Notes: a model not told the origin generated them from the letters alone. 22,982 nucleotides of DNA from JALENY01 sp036310185 (GCA_036310185.1 JAXJSH010000138.1:1-22982), one strand, 5' to 3'; shown: positions 8,187 through 16,471, counted from the stretch's first letter. Made by a program: numbers and translations.

Positions 8187-11065
8187 TAAACCTGTGCAAA
8201 AAAATACATATCAGCAGAACGACAGTACTGGCTGTCTTTTTTCTGATCCTTTCCGGAGTTCTGGTTAACCGGCTGTATGATCTGCAGATCATACGCGGGG
8301 AAGAGTATGCAAACAACTTTTCTCTTCAGACGACGAAAGAGCGTACTTTGAACAGCACACGAGGAAATATATATGACCGGAACGGAAATGTTCTGGCCCA
8401 TAATGAATTATCGTATTCGCTTACGCTGGAGGACAGCGGAAGCTACGATACGAACCGGGAGAAAGCGCTTGCACTGAACGGTGAGGCTTATCGAATCATT
8501 AAAATGCTGGAAGCGCATGGAGACAGCATCAGTCGGGATTTTCATATTATTATAGATGAAAACGGAAACTATGCATTTGATGTGAGCGGCACTTCCCTTT
8601 CCCGTTTCCGGGCGGATGTGTACGGACATGCTCTGATTGATGATCTGGAGCCAAATGAAGAAGAAGCATCTGCGGATGAAGTCATGGATTATCTGACCAG
8701 TTCGGAGCGGTTTTCTTTATTTAATGAAGACAAACCCTATTCAGCAGAAGAACTGGCCGGGGTGGGTCTTCCCCTGGAATTTACAAAAGATGAAATTCTG
8801 AAGATCACAATTATACGTTATGCGCTTTCCACCACCAGTTATCAGAAATATGTTCCGGTAACGATCGCTACGGATCTCTCGCAGGAATCGGTTGCGGCCA
8901 TTTCCGAAAATAAGGATACGCTGGAAGGCGTGGAAATTGTGGAAGATACAAAACGTGTCTATGAGGACAGTATTTATTTTTCCTCTATTATCGGATATAC
9001 CGGAAAAGCTTCCGCAGAGGAACTGACCGAACTCCGCGCTGTGAATGATGAATATTCATCCACGTCCATTATCGGTAAAGCCGGAATTGAAAAGTATATG
9101 GAAACAACACTGCAGGGAAGCGATGGAAAAGAAGTCGTTTACGTTGATGTGCTTGGCAAAGTATTAAAAATTGACGAAGATTCCCGCATCGAACCGAAAT
9201 CCGGCAACGATGTATACCTGACAATTGATAAGGAACTGCAGATTGCCACATATCAGGTTCTGGAACAGCGTCTGGCCGGTATTCTGCTCAGTGTTATTAC
9301 CAATGCCAAGACATTTGACCGGACCAGTATTGAAGATGCCTCCGGTATCAAAATTCCGATCTATGATGTTTACAATGCATTGATCGAAAATAATATCATC
9401 GATACATCTCATTTTTCTGCAGCGGATGCCTCCTCTACGGAACAGGCACTTCAGGCTGCTTATGATCAGAAGCAGGCGGAGATTTTTGCAGTGATCCAGC
9501 AGGAACTGACCGGTGAAGATCCCACTGCCTATAAAGAACTGTCAAAAGAAATGCAGGAGTATACCACTTATATTGTGGATGATCTTCTGCGGGATGAAAC
9601 CGGTATTCTGGATTCATCGGCCATTGACACCAGTGATCCCATTTATATTCAATGGACAAAAGATGAGAGTATCAGCATGAAAGAATACCTGACCTATGCT
9701 GCCAGCCAGAACTGGATCGATATCAGTGCGATTTCCAGTGATGATGAGTATCTGGATTCCAACCAGGTATATGATTTCCTGGCAAGATATATCACGGATT
9801 ATCTTTCGACAAGCAATGCATTTTCCAAATTGATGTACAAATATCTTCTGCAGGCAGACCGCATAAGCGGCAGACAGCTCTGTCAGGTACTGTATGATCA
9901 GGGAATCTTGTCCACGGACGATGGAGATTATGAATCATTTTCTTCGGGCACCATGGGCAGTTACGATTTTATGCTGACAAAAATAGAAAAACTGGAAATC
10001 ACCCCGGCACAGCTGGCTCTGGAACCATGTTCCGGTTCGGCTGTTGTGACAGATCCCAATACGGGAGAAGTTCTGGCCTGTGTAACATATCCGGGATATG
10101 ACAACAACAAACTGGCAAATGATATGGATGTCAGCTACTATCGGAAGATATACAACGATCTGTCAAGACCGTTGTACAATAAGGCAACCCAGCAGACCAC
10201 AGCGCCTGGTTCTACCTTTAAGCTGGTTACCACAGCGGCAGGTCTCAGTGAACGGGTCATTGGTGTGGATACGGAAATTGACTGTTCCGGTGTCTTTGAT
10301 CTGACAGAAACACCGCTGAACTGCTGGAATAAGAGCGGACACGGCGCACTGGCTATTGAGAAAGCAATCGAAGAGTCCTGTAACGTATTTTTCTGTAATA
10401 TAGCCTATGAACTTGGTGTCGATGAGGAAGGAAATTTCCGTGATTCGCTGGCACTGCAAAAGCTGCAGTCATATTCGGAACTTTTTAATCTGGATAAACC
10501 ATCCGGAATCGAGATTTCCGAGGTTGAGCCCCAGATTTCTGATCAGTATGGTATTCAGACTTCCATCGGTCAGGGTACGCAGCTGTATACGACCACCCAG
10601 CTGGCCCGGTATGTGTCCACGCTGGCAAACCGGGGCACCAGTTACAATATTTCCCTTCTTGACAAGGTGACAGATCTGGAGGGAAACGTAATTGAAGATT
10701 ATACACCTGAAATTCTCAGCAAGGTAAATATCAGTTCCAGTATCTGGGATGTAATACAGACCGGTATGCGAAATGTGATCGCCGGAAAAACAGAGTTTTC
10801 CGATCTTTCCATTGATGTATCCGGTAAGACCGGTACGGCCCAGGAATCAAAGACAACACCGGACCATGCATTATTTATCGGTTATGCACCGTCCAATGAT
10901 CCGGAGATTTCCATTGCCGTTCGTATTGCCAACGGATATTCCTCCACAAACGCCATGCTTGTGGGAAAAGATATCATAAGATATTACTTTGATCTCAGCG
11001 ATGAAACCGAAATTCTTGATCACCATGCGTCTATGGAAGGTGTCACAAGTGTACAGACAGACTAG
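8171..11065 (+). CDS. mrdA: Penicillin-binding protein 2 with a large internal insertion
   Basis: Class B transpeptidase that cross-links side-wall peptidoglycan, paired with RodA. The 964-residue protein has a single N-terminal membrane anchor (about residues 16-33), the dimerisation domain beginning NSTRGNIYDRNGNVLAHN, and a transpeptidase domain with S681-TFK, S736-CN and K886-TG. Ordinary PBP2 proteins are about 600-720 residues. Here roughly 240 residues (about 371-612) lie between DLELQ-like TIDKELQIATYQVLEQ and the usual GSAVVTDPNTGEVLACVTYPG. This acidic, Q/S/D-rich block shows no membrane segment. I chose the ATG at 8171, 15 bases inside mreD, because GAGAGGAAAA precedes it; an ATG at 8132 has no ribosome site. 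Confidence 0.92.
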   Translation: MVKKLINLCKKIHISRTTVLAVFFLILSGVLVNRLYDLQIIRGEEYANNFSLQTTKERTLNSTRGNIYDRNGNVLAHNELSYSLTLEDSGSYDTNREKALALNGEAYRIIKMLEAHGDSISRDFHIIIDENGNYAFDVSGTSLSRFRADVYGHALIDDLEPNEEEASADEVMDYLTSSERFSLFNEDKPYSAEELAGVGLPLEFTKDEILKITIIRYALSTTSYQKYVPVTIATDLSQESVAAISENKDTLEGVEIVEDTKRVYEDSIYFSSIIGYTGKASAEELTELRAVNDEYSSTSIIGKAGIEKYMETTLQGSDGKEVVYVDVLGKVLKIDEDSRIEPKSGNDVYLTIDKELQIATYQVLEQRLAGILLSVITNAKTFDRTSIEDASGIKIPIYDVYNALIENNIIDTSHFSAADASSTEQALQAAYDQKQAEIFAVIQQELTGEDPTAYKELSKEMQEYTTYIVDDLLRDETGILDSSAIDTSDPIYIQWTKDESISMKEYLTYAASQNWIDISAISSDDEYLDSNQVYDFLARYITDYLSTSNAFSKLMYKYLLQADRISGRQLCQVLYDQGILSTDDGDYESFSSGTMGSYDFMLTKIEKLEITPAQLALEPCSGSAVVTDPNTGEVLACVTYPGYDNNKLANDMDVSYYRKIYNDLSRPLYNKATQQTTAPGSTFKLVTTAAGLSERVIGVDTEIDCSGVFDLTETPLNCWNKSGHGALAIEKAIEESCNVFFCNIAYELGVDEEGNFRDSLALQKLQSYSELFNLDKPSGIEISEVEPQISDQYGIQTSIGQGTQLYTTTQLARYVSTLANRGTSYNISLLDKVTDLEGNVIEDYTPEILSKVNISSSIWDVIQTGMRNVIAGKTEFSDLSIDVSGKTGTAQESKTTPDHALFIGYAPSNDPEISIAVRIANGYSSTNAMLVGKDIIRYYFDLSDETEILDHHASMEGVTSVQTD

Positions 11066-11137
11066 GCTTATGATGAGTTTTCTTAGGTACATGCAGATAA
11101 GCAGTCGGAGATGACAATAAGTTCTGGAGGAAAGTAT

Positions 11138-11917
11138 ATGAGTGAAGTAATTGTTGTAACATCAGGAAAAGGCGGGGTGGGAAAAACCACCACCACCGCC
11201 AGTATAGGCGCCGGCCTTTCCCGGCTTGGATACAAGGTGGTGCTGGTAGATACGGATACGGGACTCCGTAACCTGGACGTGGTTATGGGACTGGAAAACC
11301 GGGTTGTATATAACCTGGTTGATGTGATCGAAGGCAACTGCCGTCTGCGGCAGGCGCTGGTAAAAGACAAAAGCAACCCAAATCTCTGTATGATGCCAAC
11401 GGCTCAGACCAGGGACAAGTCGGCAGTTACACCGGAACAGATGCAGAAGCTGGTCAAACAGCTGAAAGAACTCTTTGATTACGTGATCCTGGACTGCCCT
11501 GCCGGTATTGAACAGGGATTTCGCAGTGCAGTAGCCGGTGCGGACCGGGCAGTTGTCATTACCACACCGGAAGTGTCATCCATCCGTGATGCAGATCGTA
11601 TTATCGGACTGCTGGAAGCACAGGAGATGAAGCAGATTGACCTGGTGATCAATCGTCTGCGCACGCAAATGGTTCGAAATGGGGATATGATGTCTGCGGA
11701 AGATGTTGTGGATATACTGGCAGTTAATCTGATCGGAGTGATTCCGGATGATGAACAGATCGTGATCGCAACCAATCAGGGAGAATGCCTGATCGAAAAG
11801 GACTCGCTGGCGGCGGAAGCATTCCGCAATATCTGCCGCAGAATCGCAGGCGAGGAAGTGCCCTTTTTGAATCTGAATCAGAAAAAAGGTGTTTTTCGCC
11901 GCATATTTAAAAAATAA
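11138..11917 (+). CDS. minD: Septum site-determining ATPase MinD
   Basis: ParA/MinD-type ATPase that binds the membrane in its ATP form and recruits division inhibitors. The 259-residue protein has the deviant Walker A SGKGGVGKTT near residue 10, VDTDTGLRNLD (switch I region), VILDCPAGIEQGF (Walker B/switch II), and the C-terminal amphipathic membrane-targeting helix KKGVFRRIFKK. The ATG at 11138 follows TGGAGG by 7 bases; an in-frame ATG at 11111 is less likely because its extra residues are not MinD-like. It lies 72 bases after PBP2, where minC would often be found. minE follows 14 bases later. Confidence 0.96.
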   Translation: MSEVIVVTSGKGGVGKTTTTASIGAGLSRLGYKVVLVDTDTGLRNLDVVMGLENRVVYNLVDVIEGNCRLRQALVKDKSNPNLCMMPTAQTRDKSAVTPEQMQKLVKQLKELFDYVILDCPAGIEQGFRSAVAGADRAVVITTPEVSSIRDADRIIGLLEAQEMKQIDLVINRLRTQMVRNGDMMSAEDVVDILAVNLIGVIPDDEQIVIATNQGECLIEKDSLAAEAFRNICRRIAGEEVPFLNLNQKKGVFRRIFKK

Positions 11918-11931
11918 CCGGGAGGCTGTAT

Positions 11932-12198
11932 ATGGGAGTATTTTCTTGGCACAAAAGAAAATCCGGTTCAATCGCAAAAGACCGGCTGAAAGTACTTCTG
12001 ATCGCGGAACGACTGGAATGTTCACCCAGTGTAATGGTTATGCTGAAGAATGACATGATACAGACTGCGAGTAAATATCTTGCTGTGGATGAACAGAAAG
12101 TGGCAATTACATACACGCAGACACCGGAAAAACTGATTGCAGAATTTCCTCTGCGGCATTCTTTGAAAAAGATAGGAAATAAGGAAACAAATGATTAG
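11932..12198 (+). CDS. minE: Cell division topological specificity factor MinE
   Basis: MinE stimulates MinD ATPase activity and drives MinD off the membrane, generating polar oscillation. The 88-residue product fits the family: a short hydrophobic N-terminus (MGVFSW), the MinD-contact segment AKDRLKVLLIAERLECSP (about residues 15-32), and the dimerisation beta-domain with KYLAVDEQKVAITYTQ. GGGAGG lies upstream of the ATG. It overlaps rodA by 8 bases. MinD and MinE together argue for an oscillating Min system rather than the DivIVA-anchored one of Bacillus. Confidence 0.93.
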   Translation: MGVFSWHKRKSGSIAKDRLKVLLIAERLECSPSVMVMLKNDMIQTASKYLAVDEQKVAITYTQTPEKLIAEFPLRHSLKKIGNKETND

Positions 12199-13318
12199 AA
12201 AATTTAAAATAAAAGATTACAATTTCAGATTGATACTGTGGCTGGTGGCGATCAGTATCCTTGGTGTGATGCTGGTGGGAAGTGCGGACGCATCGCTTCA
12301 GTCACGCCAGCTGATGGGTGTGATTCTCGGATTTATCCTGATGGTGATTTTTTCACTGATGGATTACAGCTGGCTTTTGAATTTCCAGTGGATTATTTAC
12401 GGCCTGAATCTGCTTTTGCTGATCGGTGTGCGTATTCTGGGGGATTCAGCCGGAGGTGCGACCAGATGGATTGAGATCGCAGGAATCCGGTTTCAGCCGA
12501 CGGAGCTGACCAAAATATTTATCATACTGTTTTTTGCAAAATTCTTTCTGGATCATGAGGAAAACATCAACAGTTTTAAGGTCATTGTGCAGGGGATTCT
12601 GCTGCTGGCACTTCCTTTGATCCTTGTTTATGTGCAGCCGGACCTGAAAAATACCATAACCCTGATTTTGCTTTTCTGTGTTCTGATCTATATTGCAGGA
12701 CTCAGCTATAAGGTTATTTTTGGGATTATTCTGGCGGTTGTGCCGCTGCTGGTCATCTTTCTGACTATTATCGTGCAGCCGGATCAGACCCTGATCAAAG
12801 ATTACCAGAGAAACCGGATCATGGCATGGCTGTATCCGGAAAATGAGGAATATCAGGATAATATTACACAGCAGGAAAATTCAATTACGGCCATCGGAAG
12901 CGGTCAGCTTACGGGAAAAGGACTGAATAACAACGAAGTGTCCTCGGCAAACAAAGGTAATTTTGTATCCCAGATTCAGACAGACTTTATTTTCGCAGTT
13001 GCGGGAGAGGAGCTGGGATTTCTTGGAACCAGCGGTATCATTATCCTGCTGCTTTTGATCGATCTTGAATGTATTTTAATGGGAAGGCGTGCAAAGGACA
13101 TGGCAGGTAAGATGATCTGCTGCGGGGTCGCGACGGTGGTAAGTTTTCAGAGCTTTATCAATATCTGTGTTGCCACCGGAATGATGCCGAATACGGGAAC
13201 ACCGCTTCCGTTCCTGAGTTATGGACTGACTTCTCTGGTCAGCCTCTATATTGGTATGGGAGTTGTCTTAAATGTGGGCCTTCAGAGTAAGATTCATATT
13301 ACAGGAGAACGTACATGA
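12191..13318 (+). CDS. rodA: SEDS peptidoglycan glycosyltransferase RodA
   Basis: A 375-residue polytopic SEDS-family glycosyltransferase that polymerises lipid II with PBP2. Family marks are GGATRWIEIAGIRFQPTEL (about residues 88-106), the catalytic-Asp block VYVQPDLKNT (D151; commonly QPDLGT), NEVSSANKGNFVSQIQTDFIFAVAGEELGFLG, and TGMMPNTGTPLPFLSYGLTSLVSLYIGMG. Roughly ten membrane segments are visible. Co-occurrence with mreBCD and mrdA points to RodA rather than FtsW. It overlaps minE at its start and the carboxypeptidase at its end (ATGA). The KN for GT change after the catalytic Asp is a small deviation. Confidence 0.93.
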   Translation: MIRKFKIKDYNFRLILWLVAISILGVMLVGSADASLQSRQLMGVILGFILMVIFSLMDYSWLLNFQWIIYGLNLLLLIGVRILGDSAGGATRWIEIAGIRFQPTELTKIFIILFFAKFFLDHEENINSFKVIVQGILLLALPLILVYVQPDLKNTITLILLFCVLIYIAGLSYKVIFGIILAVVPLLVIFLTIIVQPDQTLIKDYQRNRIMAWLYPENEEYQDNITQQENSITAIGSGQLTGKGLNNNEVSSANKGNFVSQIQTDFIFAVAGEELGFLGTSGIIILLLLIDLECILMGRRAKDMAGKMICCGVATVVSFQSFINICVATGMMPNTGTPLPFLSYGLTSLVSLYIGMGVVLNVGLQSKIHITGERT

Positions 13319-14340
13319 AAGAAGAAAATCTTGCCAGAAAAGATAACAGTCGTGTAAAAAGTACGATTATTCTTGTATCCATACTTGTCATCGCATTTGC
13401 AGCGGGCATCACAAGCCTTGTGCTGCTGCGAAAAGCAAAAAGTCTGGATATGAGCGTACCTTATGATTCCGAAAAACTGGTCTATGCCGATGAAATAGAA
13501 GGGAACATACAGACCACAAAAAGTTTTGCTGCGGATTTGTGTGTTTCAAAAGAGGACGTGGGTAACAGTGACATAACAATGGAAGGAAACACCATTGGTG
13601 CACTTTTTGATCTGGACGACGGAAAAATCATATATTCCACCTCTCTGCATGAGCGAATTTATCCGGCCAGCATTACAAAGATCATGACGGCAATCCTTGC
13701 ACTCAAATACGGCAATATGGATGATGTGGTCACCATAACCTGGGAAGATCTGGAACTGGAATCCGGTTCACAGGTCTGTGGATTTAAGATCGGCGATCAG
13801 GTTACCATGGACAATCTGCTCCATGGACTTCTGATTCATTCCGGCAACGATGCGGCTATGGCTATTGCCAGACATATTTCCGGCTCAGCGGAAAAATTTG
13901 TGGCGCTGATGAACCAGGAAGCGGAAGCGCTGGGATGTTTTGATACTCATTTTATGAATCCGTCCGGGCTTCATGATGAAAAACATTATACAAGCATTTA
14001 TGATATCTATCTGATGCTGAACGAAGCACTGAATTATTCTCATTTTGTGGATGTGATGCAGCTGTCTGTCTATGAAGTGAATTATGTGAATGCAGATGGC
14101 GTGGAACAGTCCGTGACGCTGGATTCCACCGACCATTATCTGACCGGTACGGCAGTTCCGCCGAAAGGAGTGACCGTGCTTGGAGGAAAGACAGGAACCA
14201 CGGATGAGGCAGGAAGCTGTCTGGCTCTGGTATCCCAGAATGCTTACGGGAAACCCCATATCTCAATCGTTATGAAAGCCCTTGGAAAGGAATCTTTGTA
14301 TAACCATATGAATATGCTTTTACAGGCCTCCAATTCCTGA
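13315..14340 (+). CDS. D-alanyl-D-alanine carboxypeptidase (PBP5-like, N-terminally anchored)
   Basis: A 341-residue class C low-molecular-weight penicillin-binding protein that removes the terminal D-Ala from peptidoglycan stem peptides. Catalytic motifs are S119-ITK (in YPASITKIMTA), S176-GN and K292-TG (LGGKTGTTDEAG). An N-terminal membrane segment (about residues 17-38) looks like an uncleaved anchor. The protein ends soon after the catalytic domain, lacking both the C-terminal beta domain and the C-terminal amphipathic anchor of classical DacA. The 4-base overlap with rodA places it as the last gene of the elongation operon. The DacF/DacA subtype cannot be fixed from sequence alone. Confidence 0.93.
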   Translation: MKEENLARKDNSRVKSTIILVSILVIAFAAGITSLVLLRKAKSLDMSVPYDSEKLVYADEIEGNIQTTKSFAADLCVSKEDVGNSDITMEGNTIGALFDLDDGKIIYSTSLHERIYPASITKIMTAILALKYGNMDDVVTITWEDLELESGSQVCGFKIGDQVTMDNLLHGLLIHSGNDAAMAIARHISGSAEKFVALMNQEAEALGCFDTHFMNPSGLHDEKHYTSIYDIYLMLNEALNYSHFVDVMQLSVYEVNYVNADGVEQSVTLDSTDHYLTGTAVPPKGVTVLGGKTGTTDEAGSCLALVSQNAYGKPHISIVMKALGKESLYNHMNMLLQASNS

Positions 14341-14394
14341 AATCCACTTTTTTGAAGTGATTGTGAAAAAGTACATAATTTTTGTAAATAATGA

Positions 14395-14423
14395 TTGTTT
14401 TTTTATGAGAAATACACTATAAT
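14395..14423 (+). promoter_or_regulatory. Strong candidate promoter for the small P-loop gene
   Basis: TTGTTT (14395-14400), a 17-base spacer and a consensus TATAAT (14418-14423). Transcription would start near 14430, about 54 bases before the ATG at 14484. The surrounding 140 bases are very AT-rich. Confidence 0.65.
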
Positions 14424-14483
14424 TAAACCTATAAAAAATTAATATTGAACGAAATTATTACATACCCAAAGGAGGAAATTGCT

Positions 14484-14903
14484 ATGGTTCAATTGATTGT
14501 TGGAGAGAAAGGAAAAGGAAAGACAAAAGTATTACTGGACAAGGTCAATAGTGCAATTAAATCCGCAAAAGGCAATATTGTTTACCTTGATAAAAATTCA
14601 AAGCACATGTATGAATTAAATAACAAGATTCGTCTTATTGACGTGTCCGGTTATCCGATCATGAACAGTGAGCAGTTTGTTGGTTTTATATGCGGAATCA
14701 TTTCTCAGGATCACGATCTGGAAGCGATGTATCTGGACAGCTTTCTGAAAATTGCAAAATTAGAAGGATCCGACCTGACTACAACAGTTGAAGAACTGGA
14801 AATAATTGGTGAAAAATGTAACCTGGATTTCATCCTTAGCGTTTCAGCAAATGAGAGTGCAATACCTGAAGGTATAAAAGATAAAATCGTTGCATCATTA
14901 TAA
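14484..14903 (+). CDS. Small P-loop NTPase-like protein of unknown function
   Basis: I do not recognise a characterised family. The 139-residue protein begins MVQLIVGEKGKGKTK with a perfect Walker A (G7-E-K-G-K-G-K13-T14). It continues with a strand NIVYLDKNSK, a possible Walker B strand EAMYLDSF (D85) and a late strand LDFILSVSANES resembling a sensor strand, so it looks like a minimal P-loop fold with little else. No signal peptide or membrane segment is seen. The ATG at 14484 has an excellent AAAGGAGG eight bases upstream; a TTG 13 codons earlier is rejected. It has its own promoter and is followed by a hairpin terminator, so it is probably monocistronic, between the elongation operon and the adaptor-sepF group. 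Database names such as PilT-like for such proteins would rest on the P-loop only. Confidence 0.85.
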   Translation: MVQLIVGEKGKGKTKVLLDKVNSAIKSAKGNIVYLDKNSKHMYELNNKIRLIDVSGYPIMNSEQFVGFICGIISQDHDLEAMYLDSFLKIAKLEGSDLTTTVEELEIIGEKCNLDFILSVSANESAIPEGIKDKIVASL

Positions 14904-14916
14904 TAAGTAGAAAAAG

Positions 14917-14962
14917 TTGAAATTTTATAGCGATTGTAGTATTATATATATTGTAGTATTAT
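14917..14962 (+). promoter_or_regulatory. Tandem candidate promoters for the HlyD-like/yggS/sepF operon
   Basis: TTGAAA (14917-14922), 17 bases, TATTAT (14940-14945). A second pair, TTGTAG (14934-14939), 17 bases, TATTAT (14957-14962), is created by a 13-base direct repeat. Predicted starts are near 14952 and 14969. The second is immediately before the hairpin at 14971, so that transcript would begin with a stem-loop. Confidence 0.55.
14933..14962 (+). repeat. 13-bp direct repeat with 17-bp period
   Basis: ATTGTAGTATTAT occurs at 14933-14945 and again at 14950-14962. The 17-base offset equals the usual -35/-10 spacer, so the duplication places one copy's TTGTAG as -35 for the other copy's TATTAT. 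Confidence 0.8.
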
Positions 14963-14970
14963 GATAAAAC

Positions 14971-15002
14971 AAAATGGACAGCATACAATGGCTGTCCATT
15001 TT
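14971..15002 (+). terminator. Perfect 12-bp hairpin after the P-loop gene
   Basis: AAAATGGACAGC (14971-14982) pairs perfectly with GCTGTCCATTTT (14991-15002) around an 8-base loop. The A-rich 5' flank and T-ended 3' arm are those of an intrinsic terminator, although the T-run is short. It could end the P-loop transcript. It also lies just after predicted start sites for the next operon and 4 bases before that operon's ribosome site, so it may double as a 5' mRNA stem-loop. Confidence 0.7.
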
Positions 15003-15018
15003 ATGTGAGGAGAGAAAC

Positions 15019-16413
15019 TTGGCAGATTTAAAGAAACACAAAAAATCGAAAAAGAAATCCTACAGTCTGCTCACAAATATAAAGGAACTGGTTTCCCTGA
15101 ACATCGGAACCATTATTTTTGGCGCTATTTTCCTTTATATGCTGATCAGTATTGTGTTATACCTGACTGCGGATCACATTTCAAGCTATCAGGTGACATC
15201 CGGTCCGTTGTCGAAAAACCAGACCTATACCGGAATTGTAGTTCGGTCGGAAAAAGTGATCTCCGCAGACACATCCGGTTATCTTACTTATTATGCACCG
15301 GAAAATGCAAGAGTAAGAGAAAACGGAGTGGTATACAGCATTGGTGAAAATCAGGCGGAAGAGTCGGTAACTGAGCTTACGGATACGGCACTTCAGAAAC
15401 TGCGCGGACAGATGTCATCTTTTTCAACTTATTTTGATACAAACGACTATAACAGCATCTACAGTTTTAAATACGAGATTGAGGGAAGCCTGCTGCAGAA
15501 TTCGGGGATTGTTGCGCCTTCTACCACAGAAAACGGAGCCAATGCTACGGTGGGCAGTCAGACCATCTGTTATTCGCCGAATGATGGTCTGGTCTTATAC
15601 AGCATGGACGGATATGAGGGTCTTAAGGCGGAGGATATTACCGGTGACAAGATTACGAATAAGTCGTATCATGTGGAAAATCTGAAGACAAAAGAACGAA
15701 TATCTGCGGGCGATCCTGTATATAAAATAATTACGGACGAATCCTGGTCACTTTTCATAACACTTACGGACAAGCAGGTTATACAGCTTGGTACACGCAG
15801 CAGCATCCGTGTGAAGTTCCTGAAAGATGATATTACGCAGATGGCAACTCTGATTCTGCGTACCCAGGAAGATGGAACTTACATGGCGGAACTGCAGTTC
15901 AGTTCGGGTGTGATCCGTTATTCCAGTGACCGTTTCCTGGATATTGAGCTGGTGACAAATGAAGAGAGCGGTCTGAAAATACCGATCAGTTCCATTGTGA
16001 ACAAAGAATTTTATACGATCCCGGAAGATTACGCCACAAAGGGCGGAGACAGCAGTGAGCTGGGCTTTTTGCGTGAGACAAAAGATGAAAACGGTGATAA
16101 GAAAACGGAGTTTGAGATTGTGACGCTGTATGAGCACAAGGATGGTCTTTATTATGTGGACAAGTCTGATTTCGAACCAGGTGATATTATCATCCGCTCT
16201 GATTCCAGCGATCGCTATGTGATTGGAAATACAGATACACTGGAAGGTGCATACTGCATTAACAAGGGGTATGCGGTATTTCGAAAGATTGTGATCATAG
16301 ATAAAAATGATGAATACTGCATTGTGGAAACAGATACGCCATACGGTCTGTCCCAGTTTGATCATATTGTGGAAGACAGTTCAAAGGTAAAAGAAGAAGA
16401 TATTGTATATTAA
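15019..16413 (+). CDS. HlyD family secretion/efflux adaptor-like membrane protein
   Basis: A 464-residue protein with a strongly basic N-terminus (KKHKKSKKKSY), a single membrane segment (about residues 28-50) and a long extracytoplasmic part. The segment TGIVVRSEKVISADTSGYLTYYAPENARVRENGVVYSIG resembles the half-lipoyl motif of HlyD/MFP adaptors, and a later stretch (GLKIPISSIVNKEFYTIPEDY and following) resembles adaptor C-terminal beta domains. No ABC or other transporter gene is adjacent. I place the start at TTG 15019, preceded by GAGGAG six bases upstream. An ATG at 14974 lies inside the terminator hairpin and adds a non-family N-terminus. It leads an apparent operon with yggS and sepF, suggesting a cell-envelope role; that role is inference. 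Confidence 0.8.
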   Translation: MADLKKHKKSKKKSYSLLTNIKELVSLNIGTIIFGAIFLYMLISIVLYLTADHISSYQVTSGPLSKNQTYTGIVVRSEKVISADTSGYLTYYAPENARVRENGVVYSIGENQAEESVTELTDTALQKLRGQMSSFSTYFDTNDYNSIYSFKYEIEGSLLQNSGIVAPSTTENGANATVGSQTICYSPNDGLVLYSMDGYEGLKAEDITGDKITNKSYHVENLKTKERISAGDPVYKIITDESWSLFITLTDKQVIQLGTRSSIRVKFLKDDITQMATLILRTQEDGTYMAELQFSSGVIRYSSDRFLDIELVTNEESGLKIPISSIVNKEFYTIPEDYATKGGDSSELGFLRETKDENGDKKTEFEIVTLYEHKDGLYYVDKSDFEPGDIIIRSDSSDRYVIGNTDTLEGAYCINKGYAVFRKIVIIDKNDEYCIVETDTPYGLSQFDHIVEDSSKVKEEDIVY

Positions 16414-16471
16414 TATCGGAAGCGTGGAACCTTTTGAATAATTGGTAATTGGAAGAAAAGAGGCAAAAGAA

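Noticed and set aside
14345..14360. CACTT/AAGTG hairpin after the carboxypeptidase as a terminator
   Set aside because: Only 5 bp and not followed by a T-run; too weak to call, so how the elongation operon ends is unresolved.
14445..14483. TTG start 13 codons upstream of the P-loop gene
   Set aside because: The extra residues precede the hydrophobic first strand and include the ribosome site itself; the ATG at 14484 is far better placed.
14974..15018. Upstream ATG for the HlyD-like gene
   Set aside because: It lies inside the left arm of the perfect hairpin at 14971-15002 and has no ribosome site; the TTG at 15019 has GAGGAG at ideal spacing.
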